A DNA stretch of 25,967 nucleotides from Actinomycetes bacterium (GTDB lineage Bacteria; Actinomycetota; Thermoleophilia; Solirubrobacterales; Solirubrobacteraceae), in contig JAEYAL010000272.1 in assembly GCA_023404805.1 (NCBI GenBank), forward strand, positions 1-25,967, in the 5' to 3' direction. Shown here piece by piece: positions 1-7,694 of this stretch; position 1 is the stretch's first letter, and every line of letters starts with the position of its first letter. Below the pieces are notes generated by a model. It was not told the origin of the DNA and did no database searches. It was given only the letters and a program-made list of their open reading frames with translations. The position numbers and the translations under genes are program-made.

Positions 1-36
1 GGGCGGCGGCGGCGCGACATGGCTAGCCCACCGCCG

Positions 37-180
37 CACCGGCAAACAGATTCAAGATCGCGGCCGTTTGGCGACCGTGGACCGCGGTCCGTTTCGCAGC
101 GGCGCCGGCGGCCCACGACGCACCGGCAAACAGATTCAAGATCGCGGCCGCAAAACGACCGTGGACCGCGGTCCGTTTGG
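37..180. repeat. Left copy of a ~143-bp long direct repeat (two 58-bp units)
   Basis: Two 58-bp units, 37-94 and 121-178, are separated by a 26-bp GC-rich spacer. They match each other except in a short block (TTTGG versus CAAAA) in the middle. Each ends in a perfect 12-bp palindrome, GGACCGCGGTCC, followed by GTTT. The bases AAACGACC before the palindrome can also pair with GGTCCGTTT after it, so the unit can form a hairpin. The whole unit-spacer-unit arrangement recurs at 1273-1415, on the other side of the intervening gene, with roughly 90% identity by eye. The window starts just upstream, so further copies could lie to the left. Confidence 0.9.
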
Positions 181-260
181 CGTGGACTCGCGCCGCTTCT
201 GCGCAAAATTGGAACGGCCTGTGCGCAACACGGCGCGAACTTCTCGCGACCCTTCGCTGG

Positions 261-1226
261 ATGACCCACGACGAGCACATGCGAACGATCGCCGCGATGG
301 CCCAGCCGACCGACCGGTGCGTCACGAGGCCGCAGATCCTCGCTGCGGGCATCGACGACGGCGTCATCAAGCGGCTGCTCCGGCGGGGGTTCCTCATCCG
401 CGTGTTCCCCGGCGTCTATCTCGTCGGCGTTCCGGGTCTGTCGCCACGCGAGTTTCTCCGCGCATGTGTCCTCTATGCCGGGCCGTCTGCGCGTCCTTCA
501 CACCGCAGCGGACTCGAACTCCGGGAGGTCCTGCGCGTGCAGTCAGGCAAAGCCGTCGTGACGACTTTGGGCCGTGGACTCAAGACTCCGGTGCGGGCGT
601 TGGCTCCGATGCAGAACGGGACGTTCGGCCTGCTTCACATCCGTCAGACCACCGGACCGCTGCCTACGGAATGGGTCGCGGGGTTCGAGACGACTCTGCT
701 GCCGCGAACGATGGTTGATCTGGCGGGCATGGAAGGCGCGTGGGTCTTGCGGAACGCGTGGCGCGAGGCGTCCTTCAGGTCGCTGCTTGACCCGGCGGCG
801 GTCGAGGCTCAAATCGAACGGCACCGCCGACCGGGGAACCCGCTGGTCCGCGAGCGGATGCTCAACGCGTATCCGGTCACCCGCCCGGGGATGGTCGTGC
901 GCAGCCGATCGGGAGAGCTGAAGTTCCTCGAACTGATCCGAGAGCTCGGCCTACCCGAGCCGCTGGTCAACCACCCGATCACGGTGCGCGGGCACCGCTA
1001 CGAACTCGACTTCTTCTTCCCCGAGGTCGGGCTCGCGATCGAGACCGACGGCGGGCACCACAAGCTCGAGGAGCGCCGGCAAGACGACGAGGTTCGGCGG
1101 ATGGACTTCTTCATCGCGGGCATCGACGTGCTTCACATCCCGAATCGCATGCTTGCCGAGAACTGGGGTTGGTGCGGCGAGAGCGTCCTCGCCGCCTACC
1201 GGCGCCAACAACAGCGCGCAGCGTGA
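261..1226 (+). CDS. AbiEi antitoxin-like / DUF559 endonuclease-fold protein
   Basis: The 321-residue protein has two parts. The N-terminal ~75 residues (CVTRPQILAAGI, then LLRRGFLIRVFPGVYLVG) resemble the winged-helix domain of AbiEi-type antitoxins, in which a DNA-reading helix is followed by a 'rG.l.rv.pGvY' strand. The C-terminal ~100 residues carry a DUF559/Vsr-like PD-(D/E)xK arrangement: YELD (D250), then AIETDGGHH (E261, D263, H266, H267). DUF559 proteins are abundant, mostly uncharacterised and predicted nucleases. No AbiEii-like nucleotidyltransferase toxin gene lies next to it, so a toxin-antitoxin role is not supported here. The frame is open upstream to a TTG at 177, but that would start inside the repeat. 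ATG 261 was chosen; ATG 279 is equally possible and neither has a good ribosome binding site. The gene sits alone between two long direct repeats. Confidence 0.8.
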   Translation: MTHDEHMRTIAAMAQPTDRCVTRPQILAAGIDDGVIKRLLRRGFLIRVFPGVYLVGVPGLSPREFLRACVLYAGPSARPSHRSGLELREVLRVQSGKAVVTTLGRGLKTPVRALAPMQNGTFGLLHIRQTTGPLPTEWVAGFETTLLPRTMVDLAGMEGAWVLRNAWREASFRSLLDPAAVEAQIERHRRPGNPLVRERMLNAYPVTRPGMVVRSRSGELKFLELIRELGLPEPLVNHPITVRGHRYELDFFFPEVGLAIETDGGHHKLEERRQDDEVRRMDFFIAGIDVLHIPNRMLAENWGWCGESVLAAYRRQQQRAA

Positions 1227-1272
1227 AGCAGCGCTGGAGCCCGTCCGGCAAGCTGGGGCCCGGCCGGCGATG

Positions 1273-1415
1273 CACCGCCAAACAGACTCAAGATCGCGGC
1301 CGCAAAACGACCGTGGACCGCGGTCCGTTTCGCACGGCACGGGCGGCCCCCGATGCACCGGCAGACAGACTCAAGATCGCGGCCGCAAAACGACCGTGGA
1401 CCGCGGTCCGTTTGG
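1273..1415. repeat. Right copy of the ~143-bp direct repeat
   Basis: Units at 1273-1330 and 1356-1413 have a 25-bp spacer. First unit matches first unit of the left copy and second matches second: the first units are followed by TTTCGCA and the second by TTTGG, and the spacers themselves align. The block was therefore copied as a whole pair. Both right-hand units read ACTCAAG where both left-hand units read ATTCAAG, so each side has drifted or been homogenised locally. The rest of the 282-bp gap between the nuclease-like gene and the aldo/keto reductase holds only GC-rich inverted sequence at about 1412-1460. Confidence 0.9.
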
Positions 1416-1495
1416 CCGGCGGCGCCGGCGGCGCCGGGCCGCGGCCGGCCGGCCCCAACCGGGCGCCCTGTTCATGGATGACCAGGCGGAGGTCC

Positions 1496-1501
1496 TAGCC
1501 T
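1496..1501 (+). promoter_or_regulatory. Candidate leaderless -10 box (TAGCCT)
   Basis: TAGCCT ends 7 nt before ATG 1509. This is the spacing expected if transcription starts at the A of the start codon, as in actinobacterial leaderless genes. A GGAGG at 1488-1492 lies 16 nt from the ATG, too far for a typical ribosome binding site. Confidence 0.45.
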
Positions 1502-1508
1502 CTGGTCC

Positions 1509-2366
1509 ATGAGCAGAGTTCAGGCGGTCCCAGACATCACGCTGAGCGACGGCTCGACGATCCCGCAGCTCGGATTCGGAACCTGGCAGATCAAGCCGGA
1601 GGACACTGCCGAGCTGGTCGCCGAGGCGCTCAAGGTCGGCTACCGCCACATCGACACCGCCGAGATGTACGGCAACGAGGCGGGCGTCGGCGAGGGTGTC
1701 CGCGCGGCGGGCCTGAGCCGCGACGACGTCTACCTTACGAGCAAGCTCAATAACGGCTTCCACGAGCCGGCCAAAGCCGAGCAGGCGTTCGAAGACACCC
1801 TTACCGCGCTCGGCACCGACCGCGTCGACCTGTTCCTGATCCACTGGCCGCTGCCGACGCTCTACGGCGGCGACTTCGTGTCGACCTGGAAGACGCTGGA
1901 GAAGTTCAAGGCCGACGGGCGCGCCACCTCGATCGGCGTCTCGAACTTCCAGGTCGCGCACCTCGAGCGGCTCGCGGCCGAGGCCGACGTCGTCCCGGCG
2001 GTGAACCAGATCGAGCTGCACCCGCTGTTCCTCAACAACGCCGTCCACCAGTACGGCCAAGAGCACGGCATCGTGCCCGAGGCGTGGTCGCCGCTCGCGC
2101 AGGGGCAGATCGTGGACAACCGCGCGGTCGCCGCCGTCGCTGAGCGCCACGGCCGCAGCGTCGCGCAGGTCGTGCTCCGCTGGCACCTGCAGCGCGGACA
2201 CGTGATCTTCCCCAAGTCGGTCACGCCCGCACGGATCGCTGAGAACTTCGCGCTCTTCGACTTTGAGCTCGACGCCCACGACATCGAGGTCCTGGAGTCG
2301 CTCGACCGGGGCGAGTCTGGCCGCATCGGCCCGAACCCGGACACGTTCGCGTACGTCCCCAGCTAG
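1509..2366 (+). CDS. Aldo/keto reductase, 2,5-diketo-D-gluconate reductase-like
   Basis: A 285-residue NADPH-dependent oxidoreductase of the aldo/keto reductase superfamily, probably cytosolic, that reduces an aldehyde or ketone. The catalytic tetrad is complete: D49 and Y54 (in HIDTAEMYGNE), K79 (LTSKL) and H112 (FLIHWP). The C-terminal IFPKSVTPARIAENF motif is the usual binding site for the NADPH 2'-phosphate. GVSNF and NQIELHP are typical of the DkgA/YafB group (AKR5-like). The length is normal and there is no signal peptide. It is monocistronic, with a strong hairpin 60 bp downstream. The true substrate cannot be read from sequence. Confidence 0.93.
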   Translation: MSRVQAVPDITLSDGSTIPQLGFGTWQIKPEDTAELVAEALKVGYRHIDTAEMYGNEAGVGEGVRAAGLSRDDVYLTSKLNNGFHEPAKAEQAFEDTLTALGTDRVDLFLIHWPLPTLYGGDFVSTWKTLEKFKADGRATSIGVSNFQVAHLERLAAEADVVPAVNQIELHPLFLNNAVHQYGQEHGIVPEAWSPLAQGQIVDNRAVAAVAERHGRSVAQVVLRWHLQRGHVIFPKSVTPARIAENFALFDFELDAHDIEVLESLDRGESGRIGPNPDTFAYVPS

Positions 2367-2428
2367 TGGCCTTCGCTTCGGGCCAGTACCGGCGACACGC
2401 GCCGTCGCCCCGCTGGCTCCGATTGGCC

Positions 2429-2464
2429 GGCCCGGGCCGCCACTCCCTCTCGGTGGCCCGGGCC
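2429..2464 (+). terminator. GC-rich hairpin after the aldo/keto reductase
   Basis: Arms GGCCCGGGCC at 2429-2438 and 2455-2464 are perfect complements and extend inward by three more pairs (one G-T). The loop is about 10 nt. There is no T-run. Each arm is itself a palindrome. A terminator role is inferred from its position. The remainder of the 2367-2593 gap shows nothing else clear. Confidence 0.55.
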
Positions 2465-2593
2465 TGCCGCGCCCGTGCTGTGTCGCATCCGTGACACAGC
2501 CAGCGCCTCGCGCGGCATAGAGCGGCACCTCGGCACGCAGGAGGCTGGGTCTACGCGATCCAGCAGCCCGCGATCACCACGAGGACCAAGCTC

Positions 2594-3394
2594 ATGCCCA
2601 GCGCAACCGACTCCAAGAACGCCCGACGCCGCTGGCACCTCCGCGGCAAGACGCTCCTCGCCGCCTGCGTCGCCGCAGCCGCGCTCGGCGGCCTCGCCGG
2701 CGGCGCCTCTGCCGCGAACACGACGACCACGTGGTACTCGATCGACCAGCAGCCTGCGACGGCCTCGTCGCCCGCCCAGTTCCTGACGGCGACGTCGACG
2801 GGGCAGCTCACCCTCGACCGCTACAAGTCCGGTGAGCTGCGGCAGCAATGGACGCCCGTGTATCCCGAATGGCCCGCGTCGCCCGCTATCACGTCGAACA
2901 GTCCGCTGGCCGACTTCTTCGAGACCGTGGCCGACTGCGTCGTGAACTGGGGCTGCCCGTTCAGCGGCCACGCCGGCGGCGGCCAGGGCTACCCGCGCAA
3001 GTTCGTGAACCGCATGTACGGGCTCTGCGTCGGTTTCGTCCCGACCGGCTCGGTCACGACCCGCGTGTCTGCGGAGAAGTGCAGCCGCGGCGGCAGCGTC
3101 GTCAAGCGCCAGCTGCTGTCGTGGGACTTCTCCAACAACGAGGTCAAGACCGGCATTCCGCGCAGCTACACCGGGCTGTTCGGCATGCGCGGCGGGACGC
3201 AGGGCCGCTGCCTCGACTCCGCCGGCGGCAACAACACGCCGGGGACCAACGCCGCCGCGCTGATCTGCGGCACGCCGACGGGCCAGACCTGGCGCCAGCA
3301 GTTCCGCTTCCTGCAGTCGGGCTCGGCGACCTGCAAGCGCAACTACCCCGGCACGCTCTGCGGCCTCGGCGCCCCGGTCAGCTCGCAGCCCTAA
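2594..3394 (+). CDS. Secreted protein with ricin-type lectin-like C-terminal part
   Basis: This 266-residue protein has a Sec-type signal peptide: basic ARRRWHLRGK, a hydrophobic stretch at ~20-36, then GGASA|AN at about residue 40. The mature part is rich in Gly, Ser and Thr and has several cysteines, suggesting an exported, disulfide-bonded protein. The stretch GRCLDSAGGNN...AALICG...GQTWRQQFRF is reminiscent of a ricin-B (QxW) trefoil repeat, which would suggest sugar binding, but only one repeat is visible and I would not rely on it. The start is well supported: GAGGA at 2581-2585 lies 8 nt before the ATG. I do not recognise the family as a whole. Confidence 0.75.
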   Translation: MPSATDSKNARRRWHLRGKTLLAACVAAAALGGLAGGASAANTTTTWYSIDQQPATASSPAQFLTATSTGQLTLDRYKSGELRQQWTPVYPEWPASPAITSNSPLADFFETVADCVVNWGCPFSGHAGGGQGYPRKFVNRMYGLCVGFVPTGSVTTRVSAEKCSRGGSVVKRQLLSWDFSNNEVKTGIPRSYTGLFGMRGGTQGRCLDSAGGNNTPGTNAAALICGTPTGQTWRQQFRFLQSGSATCKRNYPGTLCGLGAPVSSQP

Positions 3395-3541
3395 AAATCG
3401 GTCACACCTGATCACTTTCCGTCGGAGCGCCGGCGAGAAGTCGACGTTCCGCCACTTGCGCCGCTCCGGCCCGCCATCGCAGGATGGCCGGAGCGGGCCA
3501 CCCACCAGCGTCAACCGCGGCCCGCACGAGAGAGAGTTCCC

Positions 3542-4360
3542 ATGACCGATTCGACGGCTCCGGACACCATCGTGCTGCTGCACGGCTTCTGGGTCACGCC
3601 CCGCTCCTGGGAGGACTGGGCCGCGCACTACGAAGCCAAAGGGTTCAAGGTCGTCGTGCCGGCCTACCCGGGGTTCGAGGTCGAGGTCGAGTCCCTCAAC
3701 GCCGACCCGACCCCGATCGAGCAGGTGACGGCACCCGCGATCATCGACCACTTCTCGTCGGTGATCGAGGCGCTAGACGCCCCGCCGATCATCATCGGCC
3801 ACTCAGCGGGCGGCGCGTTCACCCAGGTGATGCTCGACCGCGGTTACGGCGTGGCAGGCGTCGCGCTGAACTCCGCGCCGACCGAAGGCGTGCCGGTCGC
3901 GCCGCTTTCGCAGCTGCGCTCCACGTTCCCGGTCCTCAAGAACCCGGCGAACCGCCACAAGGCGGTCGGGTTCACGGCCGAGCAGTTCCACTACGCGTTC
4001 ACCAACGCAGGCTTCACGCCCGAGCGCGCGCAGGAGCTCTACGAGCGCTACGCCGTCCCAGCCAATGGCGGCATCCTCTGGAACAGCGTCCTGGCCAATG
4101 TGCAGCCCGGCCACCACGACATCTACGTCGACTACAAGAAAGAGGGCCGCGCGCCGCTGCTCTTCATCTCCGGCGAGAAGGACCACATCATGCCGCCGGC
4201 CGTGCAGAAGTCCAACGCCAAGCACTACAAGACGGGCATCGTCGAGACCGCCGAGTACCCGGGCCGCTCGCACCTCATGACGGCGCAGGACGGCTGGGAG
4301 GAGATCGCCGACTACGCCCTCGACTGGGCGCTGGAACACGCGAAAACGCCGGTCGGCTGA
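3542..4360 (+). CDS. Alpha/beta hydrolase
   Basis: A 272-residue alpha/beta-fold hydrolase with the expected layout: oxyanion-hole HG at 14-15 (IVLLHGFWVTP), nucleophile elbow GHSAGG with S88, acid D214 (SGEKDHIMP) and base H244 (GRSHLM). A cap region lies between about 115 and 200. It has no signal peptide, so it is probably cytosolic. Family members act as esterases, epoxide hydrolases or dehalogenases. The residue after the nucleophile is Ala and the nucleophile is Ser, so it is not a haloalkane dehalogenase. A purine-rich GAGAGAGAG ending about 5 nt before ATG 3542 is a plausible ribosome binding site. A perfect 12-bp hairpin ends the gene. The 147-bp gap upstream shows no clear promoter. 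Confidence 0.92.
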   Translation: MTDSTAPDTIVLLHGFWVTPRSWEDWAAHYEAKGFKVVVPAYPGFEVEVESLNADPTPIEQVTAPAIIDHFSSVIEALDAPPIIIGHSAGGAFTQVMLDRGYGVAGVALNSAPTEGVPVAPLSQLRSTFPVLKNPANRHKAVGFTAEQFHYAFTNAGFTPERAQELYERYAVPANGGILWNSVLANVQPGHHDIYVDYKKEGRAPLLFISGEKDHIMPPAVQKSNAKHYKTGIVETAEYPGRSHLMTAQDGWEEIADYALDWALEHAKTPVG

Positions 4361-4372
4361 ACGCAAACGCGG

Positions 4373-4402
4373 GCGGGCGCCGCTGAGGGGAGCGGCGCCC
4401 GC
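4373..4402. terminator. Bidirectional terminator hairpin
   Basis: A perfect 12-bp stem, GCGGGCGCCGCT (4373-4384) with AGCGGCGCCCGC (4391-4402), has a 6-nt loop. It sits in the 54-bp gap between convergent genes. No T-run is seen on either strand. Confidence 0.75.
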
Positions 4403-4414
4403 CGGCGCATTCGG

Positions 4415-4819
4415 CTAGATCGCGCTCGTGGCCTCTGCCGACGGCTGCATGCGCTTGATCCGGGCCATCGACTGCACCGTCCAGGTGTTGCCGTCCGGAT
4501 CGACGAACCCGAGGAAGTCGCCCCAGGCGAGCTCCTTCACGTCGCCGCTCTCGATCCCAGCGGCGTCGAAGTGCGCCTTGGCCTCGTTGATGTCGTCGAC
4601 GACGACCTGGAGGCCCTTCACGCTGCCTGGCTCGGCGTCGGTCAATCCGCGGCCGAACGCGATCGAGCAGTACGACCCGGGCGGCGTCATCTGCACGAAC
4701 CGCACGTCGTCGCTGACGGTGTGGTCGTGGTCGGTGTTGAACCCGGCCCGCTCGTAGAACGCGCGGGCGGCGTCAACGTCGGTGACGGGGAGGATCACGA
4801 GCTCGAGGCGGATGTCCAT
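4415..4819 (-). CDS. VOC (glyoxalase/bleomycin-resistance) family protein
   Basis: This 134-residue protein has the paired beta-alpha-beta-beta-beta pattern of the vicinal oxygen chelate fold. The first half starts LELVILPVTDVDAARAFYERAGF; the second starts GLQVVVDDINEAKAHFDAAGI and ends GFVDPDGNTWTVQ. The usual C-terminal metal-ligand Glu ('NxWEL') is replaced (WTVQ), so this may be a non-metal or ligand-binding member. The start is clear: AGGAGC lies about 6 nt before the ATG on the - strand. It lies 124 bp downstream of the MFS gene in the same direction, but its own ribosome binding site and that spacing allow separate transcription. The substrate is unknown. Confidence 0.85.
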   Translation of the reverse strand: MDIRLELVILPVTDVDAARAFYERAGFNTDHDHTVSDDVRFVQMTPPGSYCSIAFGRGLTDAEPGSVKGLQVVVDDINEAKAHFDAAGIESGDVKELAWGDFLGFVDPDGNTWTVQSMARIKRMQPSAEATSAI

Positions 4820-4943
4820 GGGGTGCTCCTGAAGCGAGAGTCGGTGCCCTGCCGGAGCTGGTCTCCGGCGTCGGCGTCTGATGACACCGTCTCGCCAATA
4901 GCGGCCAGAAACTGTCCTATGATCCTCGCTTCGGGCCAGGCCT

Positions 4944-6269
4944 CTACATCGAGTCGGTGACCGGCTCGCCGATGTCAGCCTGCCCTGGCCGGCGCATCTT
5001 CGGGATCAGCAGGATGAGCCCGGCAGCCAGGATGCAGAGGCCGCCCGCGGTCATCCAAGCCCAGAAGTAGTCGCCGGTCGTCTCGCGGATCACGCCCGCG
5101 TAGCTCGCCGCGACGCCAGCGCCGACCATGTGGCTGGCGAACACCCAGCCGAACACGACGCCCGCCTTCTCCGGCCCGAAGTGCTCGCGGCAGAGCGCCA
5201 CCGTGGGCGGGACGGTGGCGACCCAGTCGAGGCCGTAGAAGACGATGAAGAGGAACAGGCTCGGCTCGACGTGCGGCCCGAGCAGCGACGAGACGACGAG
5301 CAGCGAGAGGCCGCGCAGCAGGTAGTACGCGAACAGCAGGTAGCGGCTGTCGACGCGGTCGGTGAGCCAGCCGCTCGCGACCGTGCCCGCGATGTCGAAG
5401 ATGCCGATCAGCGCCAGCAGGCCCGCGGCGGTCTCCGCCGGCATCCCGTGGTCGTGAGCCGCGGGGATGAAGTGCGTGCCGATCAGGCCGTTCGTCGACC
5501 ACCCGCAGACCCAGAAGGTGGCGAAGAGGATCCAGAACACGCGCGTCTTGGAGGCCTCGTGCAGGGCGTCGGTGGCGATCCGCGCGGCGCTGCGGCCGGG
5601 CGGCGGAGGCGCTGGCGGAACCCAGTCGGCCGGCGCGCCGTACGGGACGGCGCCGACGTCCTCAGGCCCGTCGCGCAGCACCAGCCAGACCAGCGGCGCC
5701 AGCGCGAGCGCGAACACGGTCACGACGCCGGCGGCGTAGCGCCACCCCGGCCCCTCGGCCAGATGCGCGATCGCCGGCAAGAAGATCAGCTGGCCCGTCG
5801 AGCTCGCGGCCGAGAAGATTCCGACGACCAGCCCACGCCGACGGGCGAACCACCGGTTCGCCACCACGGCGCCGAACACGAGCGCCAGCGCCCCGGTCCC
5901 GATGCCGACGGCGAAGCCCCAGAGCAGCCAGAGCTGCCACGCCTGCGTCATCACCAGCGTGAGCCCCGAGCCGAGCGCGACCAGCAGCAGGGCGGCGGGC
6001 ACCACGCGGCGGATGCCGAAGCGCTCCATCAGCGCCGCCGCGAAGGGGGCCGCCAGGCCATAGATGACGAGGTTCAGCGTGACCGCGCCGCTCGTCGTCG
6101 CGCGCGACCAGCCGAAGTCGTCTTCGAGCGGCTGCAGCAGCGCACCCGTCGACGAGCGGAAGGCGGCCGCAGCGACCAGCGCGCCCATCGTGACGCCGGC
6201 CACCAGCCAGGCGCGGTGGAAGCGCCGCTCGCCCGGCGGCGTGGGCGGCGTCTGCAGGGCGGTGGCCAC
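4944..6269 (-). CDS. MFS transporter, monocarboxylate/oxalate-type
   Basis: A 441-residue integral membrane protein with about 12 hydrophobic segments split by a cytoplasmic loop at ~200-235 (Pro/Gly-rich VPPAPPPPGRSAAR). The features are those of the major facilitator superfamily: a loop 2-3 motif around ERFGIRR, NRWFARRRGLVVGI after helix 4, and a second-half copy at GWLTDRVDSRY. FGWSRATTSGAVTLN in helix 1-2 is typical of the monocarboxylate/oxalate-formate antiporter branch. The start is GTG; TAGGCT lies 6 nt upstream, consistent with a leaderless transcript. It is divergent from ung with 97 bp between them. The substrate is probably a small carboxylate, but this is unproven. Confidence 0.88.
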   Translation of the reverse strand: MATALQTPPTPPGERRFHRAWLVAGVTMGALVAAAAFRSSTGALLQPLEDDFGWSRATTSGAVTLNLVIYGLAAPFAAALMERFGIRRVVPAALLLVALGSGLTLVMTQAWQLWLLWGFAVGIGTGALALVFGAVVANRWFARRRGLVVGIFSAASSTGQLIFLPAIAHLAEGPGWRYAAGVVTVFALALAPLVWLVLRDGPEDVGAVPYGAPADWVPPAPPPPGRSAARIATDALHEASKTRVFWILFATFWVCGWSTNGLIGTHFIPAAHDHGMPAETAAGLLALIGIFDIAGTVASGWLTDRVDSRYLLFAYYLLRGLSLLVVSSLLGPHVEPSLFLFIVFYGLDWVATVPPTVALCREHFGPEKAGVVFGWVFASHMVGAGVAASYAGVIRETTGDYFWAWMTAGGLCILAAGLILLIPKMRRPGQADIGEPVTDSM

Positions 6270-6275
6270 GCGACC

Positions 6276-6281
6276 AGCCTA
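6276..6281 (-). promoter_or_regulatory. Candidate leaderless -10 box (TAGGCT)
   Basis: On the - strand TAGGCT is followed by 6 nt and then the GTG start of the MFS gene. No Shine-Dalgarno sequence is present, so a leaderless mRNA is likely. Confidence 0.45.
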
Positions 6282-6366
6282 GGACGATCCCGCGGCGGCT
6301 CGTCCTCGGCGCGGCCACGCCGCCTTCGGGCCGCCCGCGCCGGCGCCTCTGCCATCCTCCGCCGCG

Positions 6367-7047
6367 ATGCCCGCGCCCCGCCCGCTCAGCGAGATCATCG
6401 ACCCGGGCTGGGCCCAGGCGCTGGCGCCGGTCGAAGACCAGATCACCCGGATGGGCGACTTCCTCCGCGCCGAGCAGGCGGCAGGCCGGAGCTTCCTCCC
6501 CGCCGGCGACCACGTGCTGCGCGCGTTCCAGCGGCCGTTCGCCGATGCGCGCGTGCTGATCGTCGGCCAGGACCCCTACCCCACGCCCGGCCACGCGGTC
6601 GGCCTGTCGTTCTCGGTCGCCCCGGACGTGCGCCCCGTGCCGCGGAGCCTCGCGAACATCTACACGGAGTACATGCAGGACCTCGGCCTTCCAGGTCCGG
6701 CCAACGGCGACCTCTCCCCGTGGGCCGACCAGGGCGTCGTGCTGCTCAACCGCTCGCTCACCGTGCAGCCGGGCCAGCCGAACTCCCACCAGGGCAAGGG
6801 CTGGGAAGCCGTCACCGAGCAGGCGATCCGCGCGCTCGCGGAGCGCGGCGGGCCGCTCGTGGCCATCCTCTGGGGCAGCAACGCGCGCAACCTCAAGCCG
6901 CTGCTCGCCGGCGCGCCGTGCATCGAATCGCCGCACCCGAGCCCGCTGTCGGCGCACCGCGGCTTCTTCGGCTCGCGCCCGTTCAGCCGGGCCAACGCGC
7001 TTTTGGCGGAGCAAGGCGCGCCGCCAGTCGACTGGCGCCTGCCGTAG
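6367..7047 (+). CDS. ung: Uracil-DNA glycosylase, family 1
   Basis: A 226-residue base-excision repair enzyme that removes uracil from DNA, arising from cytosine deamination or dUMP misincorporation. This matters in a GC-rich genome. The water-activating motif GQDPYPTPGHAVGLSFSV carries D69. Pro follows the Tyr instead of the His of the E. coli GQDPYH motif, as I recall from mycobacterial Ung. LLNRSLTV is the uracil-specificity Asn motif. HPSPLSAHRGFFGSRPFSRAN holds the catalytic H190 and the Leu-intercalation loop. The C-terminal VDWRLP is also family-typical. Length is standard. The ATG is preceded by no clear ribosome binding site. The stop codon lies in the arm of a shared terminator hairpin. 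Confidence 0.97.
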   Translation: MPAPRPLSEIIDPGWAQALAPVEDQITRMGDFLRAEQAAGRSFLPAGDHVLRAFQRPFADARVLIVGQDPYPTPGHAVGLSFSVAPDVRPVPRSLANIYTEYMQDLGLPGPANGDLSPWADQGVVLLNRSLTVQPGQPNSHQGKGWEAVTEQAIRALAERGGPLVAILWGSNARNLKPLLAGAPCIESPHPSPLSAHRGFFGSRPFSRANALLAEQGAPPVDWRLP

Positions 7048-7075
7048 CGCCTGCTGGCAGCGGCCGCTGCGCTAC
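7044..7075. terminator. Bidirectional hairpin containing both stop codons
   Basis: Arms GTAGCGC (7044-7050) and GCGCTAC (7069-7075) are complementary. The first contains the TAG of ung and the second contains the TAG of the convergent channel gene. Inside lies an alternative 14-bp perfect palindrome, GCAGCGGCCGCTGC, at 7057-7070. Termination is inferred from its position between convergent genes 24 bp apart. Confidence 0.55.
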
Positions 7076-7644
7076 CCCAGCGGTTTGTCGGTGCGGCTGC
7101 TCAGGCCGAGGTTGGCGGCGCCGAGCATCAGCCGGGCGAGGCCGACGACCGCGCCGAGCCCGACGATCATCTGCAGCGTCACGATCAGGCGCGTGCTCTC
7201 CGTCTGCGCGGTGATGTCGCCAAACCCCACGGTGGCGAAGGTCGTCGTCGCGAAGTACGCGGCGTCGACGCGCGAGAGCGGCTCGGAGAAGCTCCGGACC
7301 TCTGCCTGCGAGATGCAGAGGTAGGTGTAGGAGAAGAGCAGGATCAGCGTCGGCACGACGAGCAGCAACGCCTCGATCGCCCGCAGCCGCGGGAATTCCG
7401 CGTCGACGATCTTGCGCACCTGGCGGACGACGAGCCCGGCGAAGGCCACGAGGCCCGCGACCATCAGCACGATCTCGCTGGCTCGGGAGTCGCCGGCGAC
7501 CGGCACGAGCGAGTAGATCGCGATGAGGCCGGCGAGCGTCAGCACGATCCGGATCACGCTCCGCCGCACCGCGCCCGTGTGCACGCCGCCAGCGGTCAGC
7601 GCATCGCGGACCGGTTCGCGGGAAGGTGGCGTCGGCTGCGACAT
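7072..7644 (-). CDS. Potassium channel family protein (TVGFGD filter)
   Basis: A 190-residue membrane protein with four predicted helices at about 32-48, 57-74, 92-111 and 150-175. Between the last two lies a pore helix and the canonical potassium selectivity filter TVGFGD (residues 138-143), preceded by FATTTFA. The last two helices thus match the ion-channel-2 (Ion_trans_2) module; the first two are an extra pair. There is no cytoplasmic RCK/TrkA_N or cyclic-nucleotide domain after the last helix, so gating is probably by voltage-independent or unknown means. It would assemble as a tetramer in the inner membrane. On the - strand TAACTA lies 6 nt before the ATG, a weak leaderless promoter candidate. 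Confidence 0.92.
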   Translation of the reverse strand: MSQPTPPSREPVRDALTAGGVHTGAVRRSVIRIVLTLAGLIAIYSLVPVAGDSRASEIVLMVAGLVAFAGLVVRQVRKIVDAEFPRLRAIEALLLVVPTLILLFSYTYLCISQAEVRSFSEPLSRVDAAYFATTTFATVGFGDITAQTESTRLIVTLQMIVGLGAVVGLARLMLGAANLGLSSRTDKPLG

Positions 7645-7694
7645 CGCCGGTAGTTACCCCGCGCGGAGCGGGAACCCTGCCCGCAGCCAGGCGA

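Noticed and set aside
261..1226. Possible type IV toxin-antitoxin (AbiE) locus.
   Set aside because: No nucleotidyltransferase toxin gene lies next to it, and the C-terminus looks like DUF559 rather than the usual AbiEi C-terminal domain.
2373..4939. The 14-mer TCGCTTCGGGCCAG occurs after two unrelated genes (2373-2386 and 4926-4939).
   Set aside because: A few shared 14-mers are expected by chance in 26 kb of strongly GC-biased DNA, and there is no hairpin or extended similarity.
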